Positions 39,205 to 48,377 of a stretch of 53,327 nt of DNA are shown here, piece after piece. How positions within the stretch are numbered: the stretch's first letter is position 1; every line of letters starts with the position of its first letter. Under the pieces are notes generated by a model. That model was not told the origin of the DNA. It did no database searches and saw only the letters and a list, made by a program, of their open reading frames with translations. This stretch comes from a virus. Position numbers and translations under genes: made by a program. The DNA is taken from the IMG/VR virus record IMGVR_UViG_3300046791_000074, positions 1-53,327 of that record; one strand, given 5' to 3'.

Positions 39205-39456
39205 ATGCCTGAACGCGTACGCATCTTCGTTCATCCGGGACACGTCAGGTCTCGAAGCGACGGAGACGAGCACTTCATCAGCTTCCCTGCACTGTGCCAG
39301 CTCTATGGACTCCATCCCGACAATCGGAAGTTCCGAGAGAAGTTCGAAGTCATCAACGCCCAGTACGGTCTGGAGCGAGGTGTGCATCGAGCACAGAAGG
39401 GTGACATTCACCTCGCACCCCGCACTGACGGTAACTACTTCAAGTACGATGGCTGA
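39205..39456 (+). CDS. 83-residue protein, unknown
   Basis: The ATG at 39205 follows a GGGGGG tract acting as RBS. The product is basic, with many His and a helical middle, and may contact nucleic acid. The long frame upstream of this start overlaps the polymerase and is not used. It overlaps the next gene by eight bases. Confidence 0.52.
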   Translation: MPERVRIFVHPGHVRSRSDGDEHFISFPALCQLYGLHPDNRKFREKFEVINAQYGLERGVHRAQKGDIHLAPRTDGNYFKYDG

Positions 39457-39697
39457 ACATGGTACCCGTGCCAGATACATCAAACACATCCGGGACGGCG
39501 AAGAAGCCTGTACAGAATGTAAAGCAGGTAATGCGGCAAACAGTAAGGCGTACGCAGCTAGCTCTCCGGAGATTACGGAGAAGGCGAACGCCAAGAAGCG
39601 TGCCATCTCTCGTGCTCAGGTCAGACTTCGGAACCTCTATCCCGTCGAGTTCGAAGTCCTCTACCAGGAAGAACTAAGAAAGGAGGAACTGGAATGA
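39449..39697 (+). CDS. 82-residue Cys-pair protein of an actinophage type
   Basis: The protein opens with HGTRARYIKHIRDGEEACTEC (here split: HGTRARYIKH then IRDGEEACTEC), a pattern known from many small actinobacterial and actinophage proteins of unknown role. The C-terminal half is a charged helix. Overlaps both neighbours. It may bind a metal or nucleic acid. Confidence 0.55.
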   Translation: MAEHGTRARYIKHIRDGEEACTECKAGNAANSKAYAASSPEITEKANAKKRAISRAQVRLRNLYPVEFEVLYQEELRKEELE

Positions 39698-39993
39698 GAG
39701 GTCAGGCAAGTAAGACCGGCGACACGAAGACTGCCCGCAACGGATACCACTACACTCGGACAGAGGACAGGTGGCGACTCACTCATCACATCGTTGCGGA
39801 GACCAAGCTCGGAAGGTCACTCAAAGAGAGCGAGCGAGTGACCTTCAAGGATCGGAACCGGAAGAACTTGGATCCGGACAACCTGATCGTCGTAGTGAAA
39901 GGTGCCACGACTGTTGCTCGGGAGCGTGCCAGATTGGAAGCTCGCATTGCGGAGTTACAAGCACAGCTGAGAGAGCTGCTCGAGAGTCCTTAG
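39694..39993 (+). CDS. HNH-like protein with coiled-coil tail
   Basis: This 99-residue protein has HHIVAETKLGRSLKESERV (about residues 30..48) followed by FKDRNRKNLDPDNLIVV (about 50..66), which is close to the HNH fold of AP2-type or small homing endonucleases, though the middle His is replaced. The last 30 residues are a coiled coil. It may be a DNA-binding relative of HNH enzymes with lost or weak nuclease activity. Confidence 0.6.
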   Translation: MRGQASKTGDTKTARNGYHYTRTEDRWRLTHHIVAETKLGRSLKESERVTFKDRNRKNLDPDNLIVVVKGATTVARERARLEARIAELQAQLRELLESP

Positions 39994-40122
39994 ACTTAGT
40001 ATTAGACCGCTGAGACTATAGCTTAGACCGATTGGAATCGGTGTTCGTTATAGCTAACACAGCTAAAGGATCATGCTTGTCTAACAAGAGTCTAGCCGCT
40101 TGACGATGAATGGAGACCACAG
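39994..40122 (+). repeat. intergenic element, copy 2 of 3
   Basis: This gap shares TTAGACCGCTGAGAC, TTAGAC and TTGGAAT in order with 19968..20109 and ends, like it, with GAGACCACAG just before the next start (40115). It also holds the hairpins CCGATT/AATCGG (with a two-base loop) and CTTGT/ACAAG. No good promoter is seen. Confidence 0.65.
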
Positions 40123-40623
40123 ATGGTGTTAGACCCGAACGTTAGAGTCATCGCCCTTGATCCGGGTGGCACTACGGGGTGGGCTACCTGGCAAGCTCTT
40201 ATCATCCCCGGCATCACACTGGGGTCGCTGAAGAGTTCGCAGAGCTATCACTGTGGACATATTGGCGGACCCGAGCACGGACAGGAGCTCGTCAACTTCC
40301 TCGGCCATCAGAGGGTGATGCAGACCGTGGTCGTGTGTGAACGCTTCGACGATCGTCATGCCGGACATCACGTCGATCCCGTGGCCCTGAAGTACATCGG
40401 AGCAGTCGAAGTCTGGTGCAAGGAGAACGACGTTCCTCTACACATGCAGATGCCTGGGACAGCCAAGGCGTTCGTGAAGGATGCGAACCTCCGACGCCTA
40501 GGTGTCTACCAGGGCAAGCAGTGGAAGCACGCCATGGATGCCTACCGGCACCTCTTCTGGTACCTCATCAACGGGGAGCCGAAGCGTAAGGACCTGCTAG
40601 CGAAGGGCTGGCCTAATGCATAA
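40123..40623 (+). CDS. RuvC-like Holliday junction resolvase
   Basis: This 166-residue protein has the RuvC core: ALDPGGTTGWA (about residues 10..20) with the first Asp, VVVCERF (about 67..73) with a Glu, and a late HAMDAYRHLFWYL (about 130..142) with an Asp. It would resolve branched DNA before packaging. The start ATG overlaps the last base of the dispersed motif GACCACAGAT. The end overlaps the next gene. Confidence 0.82.
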   Translation: MVLDPNVRVIALDPGGTTGWATWQALIIPGITLGSLKSSQSYHCGHIGGPEHGQELVNFLGHQRVMQTVVVCERFDDRHAGHHVDPVALKYIGAVEVWCKENDVPLHMQMPGTAKAFVKDANLRRLGVYQGKQWKHAMDAYRHLFWYLINGEPKRKDLLAKGWPNA

Positions 40624-40801
40624 CAAGGAGTTGCAGATCATCACAGTGTTGATGGCGCAGCTCGAACTGACTAGCATCGTTCTGGACTACGAAGTTCTCG
40701 ATGCTGCCTACAGCACAGCTAGTCCTGTCATCACTGACAGTGCGCAGCGCGCGCAGGTTATCATTCACTTGATGCCGAGATTCAAACCTGTTGAAGGATA
40801 A
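40616..40801 (+). CDS. 61-residue protein, unknown
   Basis: The ATG overlaps the end of the resolvase gene. The product is helical and hydrophobic in places but without a clear membrane segment. It is the last plus-strand gene before the bidirectional terminator. Function unknown. Confidence 0.52.
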   Translation: MHNKELQIITVLMAQLELTSIVLDYEVLDAAYSTASPVITDSAQRAQVIIHLMPRFKPVEG

Positions 40802-40806
40802 CAGAA

Positions 40807-40864
40807 GCCTGGCCTCCTACGAAGGGTTCGATCTACCGGGAAGGGATCGCGTAGGAGGCCAGGC
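40807..40864. terminator. bidirectional terminator between early and late blocks
   Basis: GCCTGGCCTCCTACG (40807..40821) and CGTAGGAGGCCAGGC (40850..40864) form a perfect 15-bp stem. The 28-base interior holds CGATC/GATCG as an inner stem. It lies between the convergent ends of the plus block (40801) and the minus block (40872). Confidence 0.88.
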
Positions 40865-40871
40865 AGTTCTG

Positions 40872-41060
40872 TTAGACCTTGTTCTTGGCTCCGTAGACGC
40901 CGAGAGCCGTCAGCAGCCCGAGAGCTGCGACCGCGTACGTCTTGTAGGGCTCAGGCACAAGACCTGTGGCGAGCGTCGTAGCGATGAAGCCGGCCAGCGC
41001 GACACCGAACTTCTTCGCCTTGGTGGTCAGCTGGATGAAGTCGGGCTTGAACTCGTCCAT
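40872..41060 (-). CDS. holin-like membrane protein
   Basis: This 62-residue protein has a charged N terminus and two hydrophobic segments (about residues 17..34 and 40..56) with a basic end, typical of small class II holins. It directly follows the amidase gene (TAACATG). It would form membrane lesions that let the endolysin reach the cell wall. It is the last gene of the late block. Confidence 0.75.
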   Translation of the reverse strand: MDEFKPDFIQLTTKAKKFGVALAGFIATTLATGLVPEPYKTYAVAALGLLTALGVYGAKNKV

Positions 41061-41061
41061 G

Positions 41062-41859
41062 TTACTTCTCCTTCAGCAGTGAGAGGATCTCGTCGAGCTT
41101 CATGGAGTTCTTGCGAGCGAGGGTCGGGTAGCGAAGCATCTCGTTCACCGACACCTCCGAGCCTTCCTTGTACTCGTCGGTGTTGCTGTAGGCGTTCCAG
41201 ACCTCAGCGTCCTTCTTGGTCAGCTTCCACTTGTCAGTCAACTGCATGTCGATCAGCTCCTGTGGATCCGTGATGCGTAGCTTCCGCTGCACCTCGGGGA
41301 TGATGACGTTCTTGAATTGACGGATGCGAGCCGGACCTGGGCAGACCTTACCTGCCGACAGGCTCCAGTGCTCTCCGCCATTGACTACGTTCGGAGTACA
41401 CCCCTGAGCATGGTACGCCAAGCCTCTTCTACTTGGTTTCGTGTCAGGAATGAGCTCGGCGGGAATGTCGTACTTCTCGCACAGCTCCGCAATCAGATTG
41501 ACGATGGACTCCACCTGCTTGGGGGTCCATGCCAGAATGTCTTCCGGGAGCTTCGGAGCGTTGTCCGCCGTCTCGATGGAGATGACGTGCCAATGTCCCT
41601 CGAGATTGGCATCCGCTTCGAAGTCCGTATCTTGCCATTGGTACACGACGCCGTCAAGGTCCCTATCCTTGTCGCCGCCCCACTTACCACCGACACCGAA
41701 GTGGGACTCAGTGCCTGTGTAGCCGTCCTTCTTGAACATGACATCTGTCGAAGACAGATAGCCCACCATCGTGTGAATGCAGATGATGTCCTTACTCTTG
41801 AGCCGTGCTTCTGTCTGCTTGCCCAGCGGCTTTCGTACCGCGCTCTCGAGCCAGCTCAT
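41062..41859 (-). CDS. N-acetylmuramoyl-L-alanine amidase (endolysin)
   Basis: This 265-residue protein has an Amidase_2/PGRP-like domain with Zn-binding His in ICIHTMVG (about residue 28), an acidic [19 protein letters not shown] region, AYHAQG (about 147) and [10 protein letters not shown] (about 172..181). The C terminus is a helical, charged tail that may bind wall. It would cleave the peptide from the glycan at lysis. The holin follows. Confidence 0.86.
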   Translation of the reverse strand: MSWLESAVRKPLGKQTEARLKSKDIICIHTMVGYLSSTDVMFKKDGYTGTESHFGVGGKWGGDKDRDLDGVVYQWQDTDFEADANLEGHWHVISIETADNAPKLPEDILAWTPKQVESIVNLIAELCEKYDIPAELIPDTKPSRRGLAYHAQGCTPNVVNGGEHWSLSAGKVCPGPARIRQFKNVIIPEVQRKLRITDPQELIDMQLTDKWKLTKKDAEVWNAYSNTDEYKEGSEVSVNEMLRYPTLARKNSMKLDEILSLLKEK

Positions 41860-41986
41860 TGTTTGCCTCCGTCAGTTCTTTCTCCAGTTGCTCCAGATAG
41901 ACCTGCTGGATCACCTCCCGGCCCATGGCCTCGCCCAGCTTCTGAGTAAGACGCTGGATGACGAGGTCTGCATCGATGGATGCCAC
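41792..41986 (-). CDS. 64-residue coiled-coil protein
   Basis: This protein is almost wholly a charged helix with heptad pattern (about residues 10..50). It overlaps the start of the amidase by 68 bases and its ATG touches the stop of the previous gene. Possibly a small lysis or tail protein. Function unknown. Confidence 0.55.
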   Translation of the reverse strand: MASIDADLVIQRLTQKLGEAMGREVIQQVYLEQLEKELTEANNELARERGTKAAGQADRSTAQE

Positions 41987-42504
41987 TATACTCCTTCCTT
42001 CTCCCGGATAGCGTCAATCATCTTTGCCTTGACAGAGAACGTTTGACGGGCCTGAATAAGCTGCGTCTGTTCGAACTGCTCCTTCATCCTGTCCCTGACA
42101 AGTAGAGCTAGCTGGTGATCGACCACGAGGGTCTCTGCCAAGGCATCTAGTACTTCAACATGCGTCTCGTCCTCTTCGCGGGACGTGTTTCTCTTACGTG
42201 CATGGAACTTGTCTCGCTTCTCCCTACAACGACCCAACTGGGTCTCTCGTGCCTCTTCCAAGGTCGCGGCCGTCATCAAGGGAATGTCTTCCCCTTCGAC
42301 CATCATCTCATGGAGGATGATATCGATGACAGCTTCTTTATCCTCTTCAGGGTCGAGACCGTACTCCCCCGCCCTGATGGATAACGTCTCAGCAGGCATG
42401 GCGATCAAGCCAATGACGCCATTACCTTCTTTGTCTGTCACGCTTCGGTAGAGGACAAGCCTACCATCTCTACGCTCCAGACCAATGTACCTGATGGACA
42501 TCAT
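41986..42504 (-). CDS. unknown protein of the tail/lysis boundary
   Basis: This 172-residue protein has a beta-rich start (RYIGLERRDGRLVLYR) and a long helical, charged C-terminal part. AGGAGG abuts the ATG at 42504, so the ATG at 42501 may be the true start. It follows the fibre gene. It may be a tail-fibre assembly or lysis-linked protein. Confidence 0.58.
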   Translation of the reverse strand: MMSIRYIGLERRDGRLVLYRSVTDKEGNGVIGLIAMPAETLSIRAGEYGLDPEEDKEAVIDIILHEMMVEGEDIPLMTAATLEEARETQLGRCREKRDKFHARKRNTSREEDETHVEVLDALAETLVVDHQLALLVRDRMKEQFEQTQLIQARQTFSVKAKMIDAIREKEGV

Positions 42505-42509
42505 ACCTC

Positions 42510-44285
42510 CTACGTTGTCCGGAAGGCCCAATAGAGCAGGTTCGCATTCTGGCTAATGGTAGCCCAGACGGTAAAGTTTGTCGTGGTAGCGTTCGTTAGC
42601 TTGTGTGCAGGTGTAGTAGCGTTAGAGGCAGTACCCTGCTGATAGGCATACACGACACCTGGACGAGTAGTCGACGTTGCACCATAAGTAATGGTCCAAG
42701 TCTGTGCAGCACCCAGACCTGCTAGGCTGTTACCAGCAATGATGCAGTCAGCAGGAGCGTTAGAGTTGGAAGCATTGTCAGAGAACTGCCCAACGATATA
42801 CACACGCGAAGTATCATCAACGTAGAGGACTGCGGCTTCTGTACCTGTATTGGTAACGCGCAGTCGTGCAGTGGTTTGTCCACAATCAACCTGTCCACCA
42901 TCTTGCACGTTACCAGTACCGTTGTAGCAAGACAGAGTACCACCATTAGCATTTAGCAAGAGTCGACCACCAACGAGACCACCCCCACCTGTGGTCTTGT
43001 TCGTCTCTAGCAGGATGCCTGAAGCGTTAGCCATGAACAACCTGTGGATGCCTGTAACACTGGGTGTCGTGGCGTATGTGAACGTACCCGTGTTCAGGCC
43101 GAGCATAGAGACGCTGCTACCGTCCTGCGGCGAGTTGATGAACGCGTTGTTCGTACCTGCAGCATTGTACATGGTGATGGTAGTCCGGTCACCACCGTCG
43201 ACCATATCTAGGTAAGGACTGCCACCACCTGGGAAGCCTGTCTGGAACTTACCTGTGAAGGTAGCTGCACCTGTAGCTGAGGCGATGTCAACAGTCTGGC
43301 CGCCGCCAGAGTTGAATGCCTGGATGCCATTGATGTTCATCTCAACGCGCGCACCACTTGCGGCTGTCATGATCCGAGCACCCACGGTCATGTTAGCCGT
43401 TAACGTACCGACCGTAAGCTTACCGACAGACAGATCTGAGATCTTAGCATTGTTAACTGCAAGGTTCTGAATGTTCGCCGTAGCGATAGCGTTCGCACCG
43501 ACGTCTGCGTTGACTAGGAGTTCTGGGATCCCTGACCCAGCCGTCGAGGCTGGAGACCTGTTTCCAACAGTATCAACAGCAACCAGGCGAGCGAAATAAG
43601 TGGAACCGTAAGTAAGATCGGTGGCAACCCAAGTACCACCGCCACGAAGGATAGTCCCGACAAGAGTAGCAACAGTGGGAGTAAAGGTTGCTCCGGTCGT
43701 GCTAAGATGTACTTCACAAAACCTAAAGTCAGTCGGAGGCTGCCCAGCAGATACATCTTGACCATTCCAATCGATTGCCAGCTGACCCAAGTACGGCGTG
43801 ACTGTAGGTGTGCTAGGCTGGAAGGGTGCAGTAGAGTCTGTAGTGGTAGTGTTGTTGATGGTGCTATACGCACCAATGGTACCCTTCCTCGTCCTGGCAC
43901 GCACTCGGAAGGTAACACTCTGACCTTGTGTGAAGGGTCCAACGTCTACGAAGGTATCTGTCGTGAAGAGGTCTGCAGTCCAGTGAGTACCGTCAATGGT
44001 CCATGAGGTGAGGTAACCATCGAGCGGGTCCTTGTTGTACTCAGACGGGTCATCCGGAATAGCAGACCAGCTATAGCGAAGCATGACACGATAGAAATCG
44101 TCCGCACCAATGCTCGTCTGGGTCGTCAACGCCAGGCCGGTCACCGCAAGCGACGCAATGACCACAGGGTCATCGCCGCCCGTTGAGCCCTGCACTCCGC
44201 GTTCCAGTCGAGCCAGCCTGCGCTCGAGCATCCGCATGTAGTCGATGAGGTCAGTCTCACCTGAGGAGTTCGTATAGCCAGGCAT
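42510..44285 (-). CDS. minor tail protein/tail fibre with fibronectin-type domain
   Basis: This 591-residue protein has an N-terminal coiled coil (about 14..32), FnIII-like domains (about 85..255), and a Gly/Thr/Asn-rich beta C-terminal region with repeated strands. A short NADVGANAIATANIQNLAVN segment (about 262..281) is typical of phage tip proteins before the fibre part. It would be at the tail tip and bind the host. It follows the baseplate proteins. Confidence 0.75.
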   Translation of the reverse strand: MPGYTNSSGETDLIDYMRMLERRLARLERGVQGSTGGDDPVVIASLAVTGLALTTQTSIGADDFYRVMLRYSWSAIPDDPSEYNKDPLDGYLTSWTIDGTHWTADLFTTDTFVDVGPFTQGQSVTFRVRARTRKGTIGAYSTINNTTTTDSTAPFQPSTPTVTPYLGQLAIDWNGQDVSAGQPPTDFRFCEVHLSTTGATFTPTVATLVGTILRGGGTWVATDLTYGSTYFARLVAVDTVGNRSPASTAGSGIPELLVNADVGANAIATANIQNLAVNNAKISDLSVGKLTVGTLTANMTVGARIMTAASGARVEMNINGIQAFNSGGGQTVDIASATGAATFTGKFQTGFPGGGSPYLDMVDGGDRTTITMYNAAGTNNAFINSPQDGSSVSMLGLNTGTFTYATTPSVTGIHRLFMANASGILLETNKTTGGGGLVGGRLLLNANGGTLSCYNGTGNVQDGGQVDCGQTTARLRVTNTGTEAAVLYVDDTSRVYIVGQFSDNASNSNAPADCIIAGNSLAGLGAAQTWTITYGATSTTRPGVVYAYQQGTASNATTPAHKLTNATTTNFTVWATISQNANLLYWAFRTT

Positions 44286-45313
44286 TACAACTCCCTCAGG
44301 TCTTGGGTGTACATCACGATGGTCTCGTCGCCACTCTTGTTCACAGTGACCTGTGCACCCTTGTAACGGAACTGTTCGTCGATCTGAGTGTAGCCGTCCT
44401 GGATGGTGATCTTGACTTTGTCGCCGTAGGTAATAGTAAAGGGATCAAAGATATTCAGGTACTGTCCGCGAAGGACAATGGTCGGGTAGCCCTTGACATC
44501 CTTACGCATGTCGCGGAGGTGACCCGTGTACTCCGTCAGGTCGTTAGCTGTCGCTGCATCCTTTAAGGCGTCAGCATACTCGCGTAGCCCGTAGGTGGAA
44601 AGTGAAGTAGTGTCAACGGCCACGACGTACGCGGGATCAGGTCCTTGAACAACGACTCTGTTCCGCAAGTACTTACCATAGTAAGATACTGCGTAACTAC
44701 TGATGTGTTGCGGGTAGACCAAATGAAGAGATCGATCGATGGCTGGACGAGGGTAGATGGCGTTGAAGGTTCTAGTTGCGGGGCTAATCCAGAAGTCAAA
44801 GCCGTCCTCCAACTCCGTCATATCCTGAATAGCTTCCAGGATGTACTTACCGTCGTATGTCTTGTACTCAATGGACCTGGTGATGCCTCCGAGGAGCACT
44901 CCGGAGGTAAGGCCGAGACCACCATCAGTGTAGGCCTGAGAGTCATTGACCAGGTCCCAGGCGATGTTGACCTGATCTATTACACTGTACGATACATCCC
45001 TAACCAGCCTCACGTCCAGGTAGTCTTCCAAAGACTGGGCTGAACATGTCATAGCCTTGGAGTCCGTACTGACTGTGATGTCCCAGATTGGGCCAGCCGC
45101 AATACAAGTACCGTTACGCATCACTGCTACCTCGTGGAGGCCTGCCGAGATGTTCGCTTCAGTAATCTGTTCATGGTAGAGCGGACTCGTCCATCGAATG
45201 CCTGACGGACCGTTGAATCCTACTTCGAACTGTAGGTTGTAGAACGGGATCTTGGCAACGAAGGCTCCAGTCCTCGTACGAGTCTCGAGCCAATAGGTTG
45301 CCACTACAGCCAC
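44285..45313 (-). CDS. tail protein, ReqiPepy6 Gp37-like
   Basis: This 342-residue protein resembles the Gp37-like tail/baseplate proteins of actinophages: a beta-rich start with IPFYNLQFEV, a middle with DVSYSVIDQVNIAWDLV, and a TYGDKVKITIQDGYTQIDEQF end. Order after TMP and the Dit-like protein fits a baseplate hub role. The start is GTG at 45313, overlapping the previous stop. Confidence 0.72.
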   Translation of the reverse strand: MAVVATYWLETRTRTGAFVAKIPFYNLQFEVGFNGPSGIRWTSPLYHEQITEANISAGLHEVAVMRNGTCIAAGPIWDITVSTDSKAMTCSAQSLEDYLDVRLVRDVSYSVIDQVNIAWDLVNDSQAYTDGGLGLTSGVLLGGITRSIEYKTYDGKYILEAIQDMTELEDGFDFWISPATRTFNAIYPRPAIDRSLHLVYPQHISSYAVSYYGKYLRNRVVVQGPDPAYVVAVDTTSLSTYGLREYADALKDAATANDLTEYTGHLRDMRKDVKGYPTIVLRGQYLNIFDPFTITYGDKVKITIQDGYTQIDEQFRYKGAQVTVNKSGDETIVMYTQDLREL

Positions 45314-46107
45314 GCACTCCTCGGGATGGAAGTACCGTTACCAACGTTCGACGTGACTCTCCATGTGTTGAGGCCCGTGTTCACTGTGGGCCACGCCCCA
45401 CCCGTCAGCACCATCGATACGTTACGTAGAGTACCGTTCACTCTGACGATAAGTTTTTCCGTGTCGATCGTAATGACCTGGCCAGACGTGATTGCTGTCG
45501 AGAAGACATACGAGCGTGCCTGGGTCTGGTTAGAAACCGTGATGGTGGCCGTTGTCGTTGACGTCGCAGTGATGGAGATAACCTGGTTAGAAGCTGTATT
45601 GCCAGCGTTAGTGAATGTATAGTTAACAGCTGTCGTCCAACCGACAGAACTGATGTCAATGTAAGACCTTGGGTCTGTGCAACCAATCTGTAGTTGAAAT
45701 GGCATTCTACCAGTGCGTCGACCTGTTTCAACGTCAGATGCATAAGCAACCGGCTTGCCCATGAAGTATCGTTGTGTCTTGTTTGGATGCTTCCAGTAGA
45801 ACGGGTAGTCGATCCCATCGGGAAGTATGGTCGCCTTCAGTAGTTCGTTGTTCGTTTCAACATCTACAGGAGCAGAAAACAGAGTACCCTTAGGCACAAG
45901 CAATCGATGCCTAAAGTAGTTACCGGTAACAAACCCGCCGTGCTGCCCATCAAGATCCAGTACGTCCCAGGCAAGCTCGGGGAAGTCTGCAAGGCCTGCT
46001 ACGCTTTCGATATCCCAAAACGGGAGAGCCGACGTACCGTTGAGCAGCACTCCGACTCCAGCATCCTTGTACTGGTACTCGTAGTCGTTCAACGTCGGAG
46101 CAGCCAT
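45304..46107 (-). CDS. distal tail protein-like (Dit-like)
   Basis: This 267-residue protein follows the tape measure directly, as Dit proteins do. It is beta-rich with an N-terminal LNDYEYQYKDAGVGVLLNG and a C-terminal galectin-like half rich in Thr and Asn. It would form a ring linking the tail tube to the tip. Assignment is by order and pattern. Confidence 0.68.
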   Translation of the reverse strand: MAAPTLNDYEYQYKDAGVGVLLNGTSALPFWDIESVAGLADFPELAWDVLDLDGQHGGFVTGNYFRHRLLVPKGTLFSAPVDVETNNELLKATILPDGIDYPFYWKHPNKTQRYFMGKPVAYASDVETGRRTGRMPFQLQIGCTDPRSYIDISSVGWTTAVNYTFTNAGNTASNQVISITATSTTTATITVSNQTQARSYVFSTAITSGQVITIDTEKLIVRVNGTLRNVSMVLTGGAWPTVNTGLNTWRVTSNVGNGTSIPRSAWL

Positions 46108-48365
46108 TACCCCACCTTCGATGCCAGCAGGAAGCCGAGGTCGGCTGCGTGCTTCTTGGGATCAATCTCTTGCGTAGTGATGTAGAAGTTCTGGGTGACT
46201 TCGCCTCCACCACCATTGCCTTCACCCTGACCGGGAACCCAACTCGGGATCCTCTTGGTCATGCCGCCTAGCTTGGTCTTGATGGCTCCGGCACCATCTT
46301 CGATGCCCTCACCATAGCCCTGCATAGTCAACTGACCCGCTCCGTACAGGAGCTTCTTGTCGACGTTCGCGGGGCCCTTCCAGGACGGGATGAGGTTCGT
46401 GATCTGGGAGAACTTGTTCTTCAGGGAGCCAATCATGCTCGACACACCATTGATTAGGCCCTGGACAATCGATCGTCCAATGCCATTCAGCATAGACCCG
46501 GGAGAGGGAATCGCACCCCTGATCTTGCCAGGCAACGTTTTGAACCAGTTGACCACAGAGGTGAACTTGCTCACGACTGTGTTCTTCACTGCAGTGCCGA
46601 CGGACGAGAAGAAGCTAGTCAGACGGTTCTTGATAGATACGACTGCGTTGTAAGTCCTGCCCGGCAGTAGCTGGAAGAAGTTGATGATCGCATTCCACAC
46701 CGTCATGGTTGCGCTCTTGACAGCCAGCCAAAGGGTCTTGAAGAAGTTGCTGATCGGGGTCCAGATGGCCTTCAGCTTGTTGACGGCATTCGTTCCGACG
46801 TTGGACAGCCACTCGAGAATCGCTGTCCAGACTTGCTTCGAAACGATCTTGACGCCCTCCCAGACATCCTTCCAGAACTGGATGAAGCCCTTCCAGGCAT
46901 TGACGATTCCATCTTTCCACCGCTGGATGTCCTTCAGGAACAGATCCCACTGCTCGCGGAACCAGCTCATGATCGCATCCCAGTTATCGTACAGCAACCA
47001 CGCTACTGCGATGATTGCGACAATGACTGCGATGACAACACCAATGACAACTGCTACGGTCGAGAGTGCTACCCCAGCTAGAGCTGCGGCACCCATGATC
47101 ATGAGGATGCCGCCTGCGACTATGACCAAGATGCCGACGAGGACCGTAAGGACAGATGCTACCGCGGCAGCGATGACGATAAACTTCTGCGTACCTGGGC
47201 TAAGCCTATCCCAAGCGTCGAGTACCTTCATGATGATCTCGACAAGCTTCATCTTGATCGGCAGCAACCGATCGCCGACTTCGACCCGCATCGCCTGGTA
47301 CTTGTTAGTCATCAACTGCATCTGTGCCTGTGGCGTATCGAACATCGTCTTGTAGGCACCCTCCATCGTACCAGCGGAGTCGTGCATCTCCTTGGTACGA
47401 AGGTTGAGTTCCTTGAAGCCAGGGATCGCGAGGTCGAAGAACCGTCGAGCCTGGATGGTACCACCAGAACCGAGGAACAACTTCTTCAACGCATCTGCAC
47501 GTTCAGGTGCAGTCATGTTCTTGAGCTTGCCATTCAGCTCTTCGACGACCTGCGCCATGGGCTTGAACTCGCCCTTGGCGTTACGGACGGAGAGGCCAAT
47601 GTCCTTCATGTGCTCTTCGGTAGCCGGGTTCGACATCGCGTCGAAGGCTCGTCCAGCAGACGTTGCGGCCTGTGCTGTCGAGAGTCCGTTACGGGTCATG
47701 AACGCCATCATACCGGCAAGGTCTTCGATGCTGTTACCAGCACGTACGGTCGACGGAATGGCTCGACCGATGGCAGACGAGAACTGCGTATAGGTACCGA
47801 CGCCCTTCTGAACCAACCGGAACATAACGTCGTTGACCCTGTTGACCTCAGTTGCAGGCAGCTTCCACGCGTTCAGGATCGCGATGGTACCCTTGCCTGC
47901 GGTCTGAAGATCTGTCTGTCCCGCAACAGCTGCCTTGGAGAACTCGGTCAGAAGGTTCTGCGCCTGAGGAACTGTTACGTCCATCGATGAGAAGATGTCG
48001 TACAGACCACCTTGGATCTCTTCGAATGGAACTGGAATGGTCTTCGCCAGGTCCAGTCCGATCTTGCTCAGTTCCTTCAGTGACACCTGTACCTTGTCGG
48101 TCTGCGTTTTGGTATACGCAACCTGGGTGTTGTAGTCACCTGCAGCATTCGTACTGTCTACCAACCACTTGACGCCTAGCGCACCGGCGTAAGCGATACC
48201 TGCACCCACCGTGACTAAGCTCTTACCCTGGTCGATGTGTGCCTGTGCCGCCTTCTTGGAAGCTGAAGACATGTCATTGATGTTGCCAGCAGCTCCACGG
48301 AGGACGCGCGTTGCCTCATCGCGAGCACGCAGGATCAGCATTAGCTCACGTGTTCCGAGACCCAT
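46107..48365 (-). CDS. tape measure protein
   Basis: This 752-residue protein has the tape-measure design: an N-terminal region with AGAGIAYAGALGVKWLVDST, long helices with PhageMin_Tail-like patterns (about 100..320), a hydrophobic block (about 395..465) for membrane insertion, Trp-rich helices (about 465..590), and a C-terminal Gly-rich end. The usual 0.15 nm per residue gives a tail of about 110 nm. It is preceded by frameshifted chaperone genes. It starts at ATG 48365. Confidence 0.88.
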   Translation of the reverse strand: MGLGTRELMLILRARDEATRVLRGAAGNINDMSSASKKAAQAHIDQGKSLVTVGAGIAYAGALGVKWLVDSTNAAGDYNTQVAYTKTQTDKVQVSLKELSKIGLDLAKTIPVPFEEIQGGLYDIFSSMDVTVPQAQNLLTEFSKAAVAGQTDLQTAGKGTIAILNAWKLPATEVNRVNDVMFRLVQKGVGTYTQFSSAIGRAIPSTVRAGNSIEDLAGMMAFMTRNGLSTAQAATSAGRAFDAMSNPATEEHMKDIGLSVRNAKGEFKPMAQVVEELNGKLKNMTAPERADALKKLFLGSGGTIQARRFFDLAIPGFKELNLRTKEMHDSAGTMEGAYKTMFDTPQAQMQLMTNKYQAMRVEVGDRLLPIKMKLVEIIMKVLDAWDRLSPGTQKFIVIAAAVASVLTVLVGILVIVAGGILMIMGAAALAGVALSTVAVVIGVVIAVIVAIIAVAWLLYDNWDAIMSWFREQWDLFLKDIQRWKDGIVNAWKGFIQFWKDVWEGVKIVSKQVWTAILEWLSNVGTNAVNKLKAIWTPISNFFKTLWLAVKSATMTVWNAIINFFQLLPGRTYNAVVSIKNRLTSFFSSVGTAVKNTVVSKFTSVVNWFKTLPGKIRGAIPSPGSMLNGIGRSIVQGLINGVSSMIGSLKNKFSQITNLIPSWKGPANVDKKLLYGAGQLTMQGYGEGIEDGAGAIKTKLGGMTKRIPSWVPGQGEGNGGGGEVTQNFYITTQEIDPKKHAADLGFLLASKVG

Positions 48366-48377
48366 CGCGCGCCCTCC

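Noticed and set aside
40826-40838. GGTTCGATCTACC as a tRNA T-arm
   Set aside because: It is the interior of the bidirectional terminator and has no acceptor or other arms around it.
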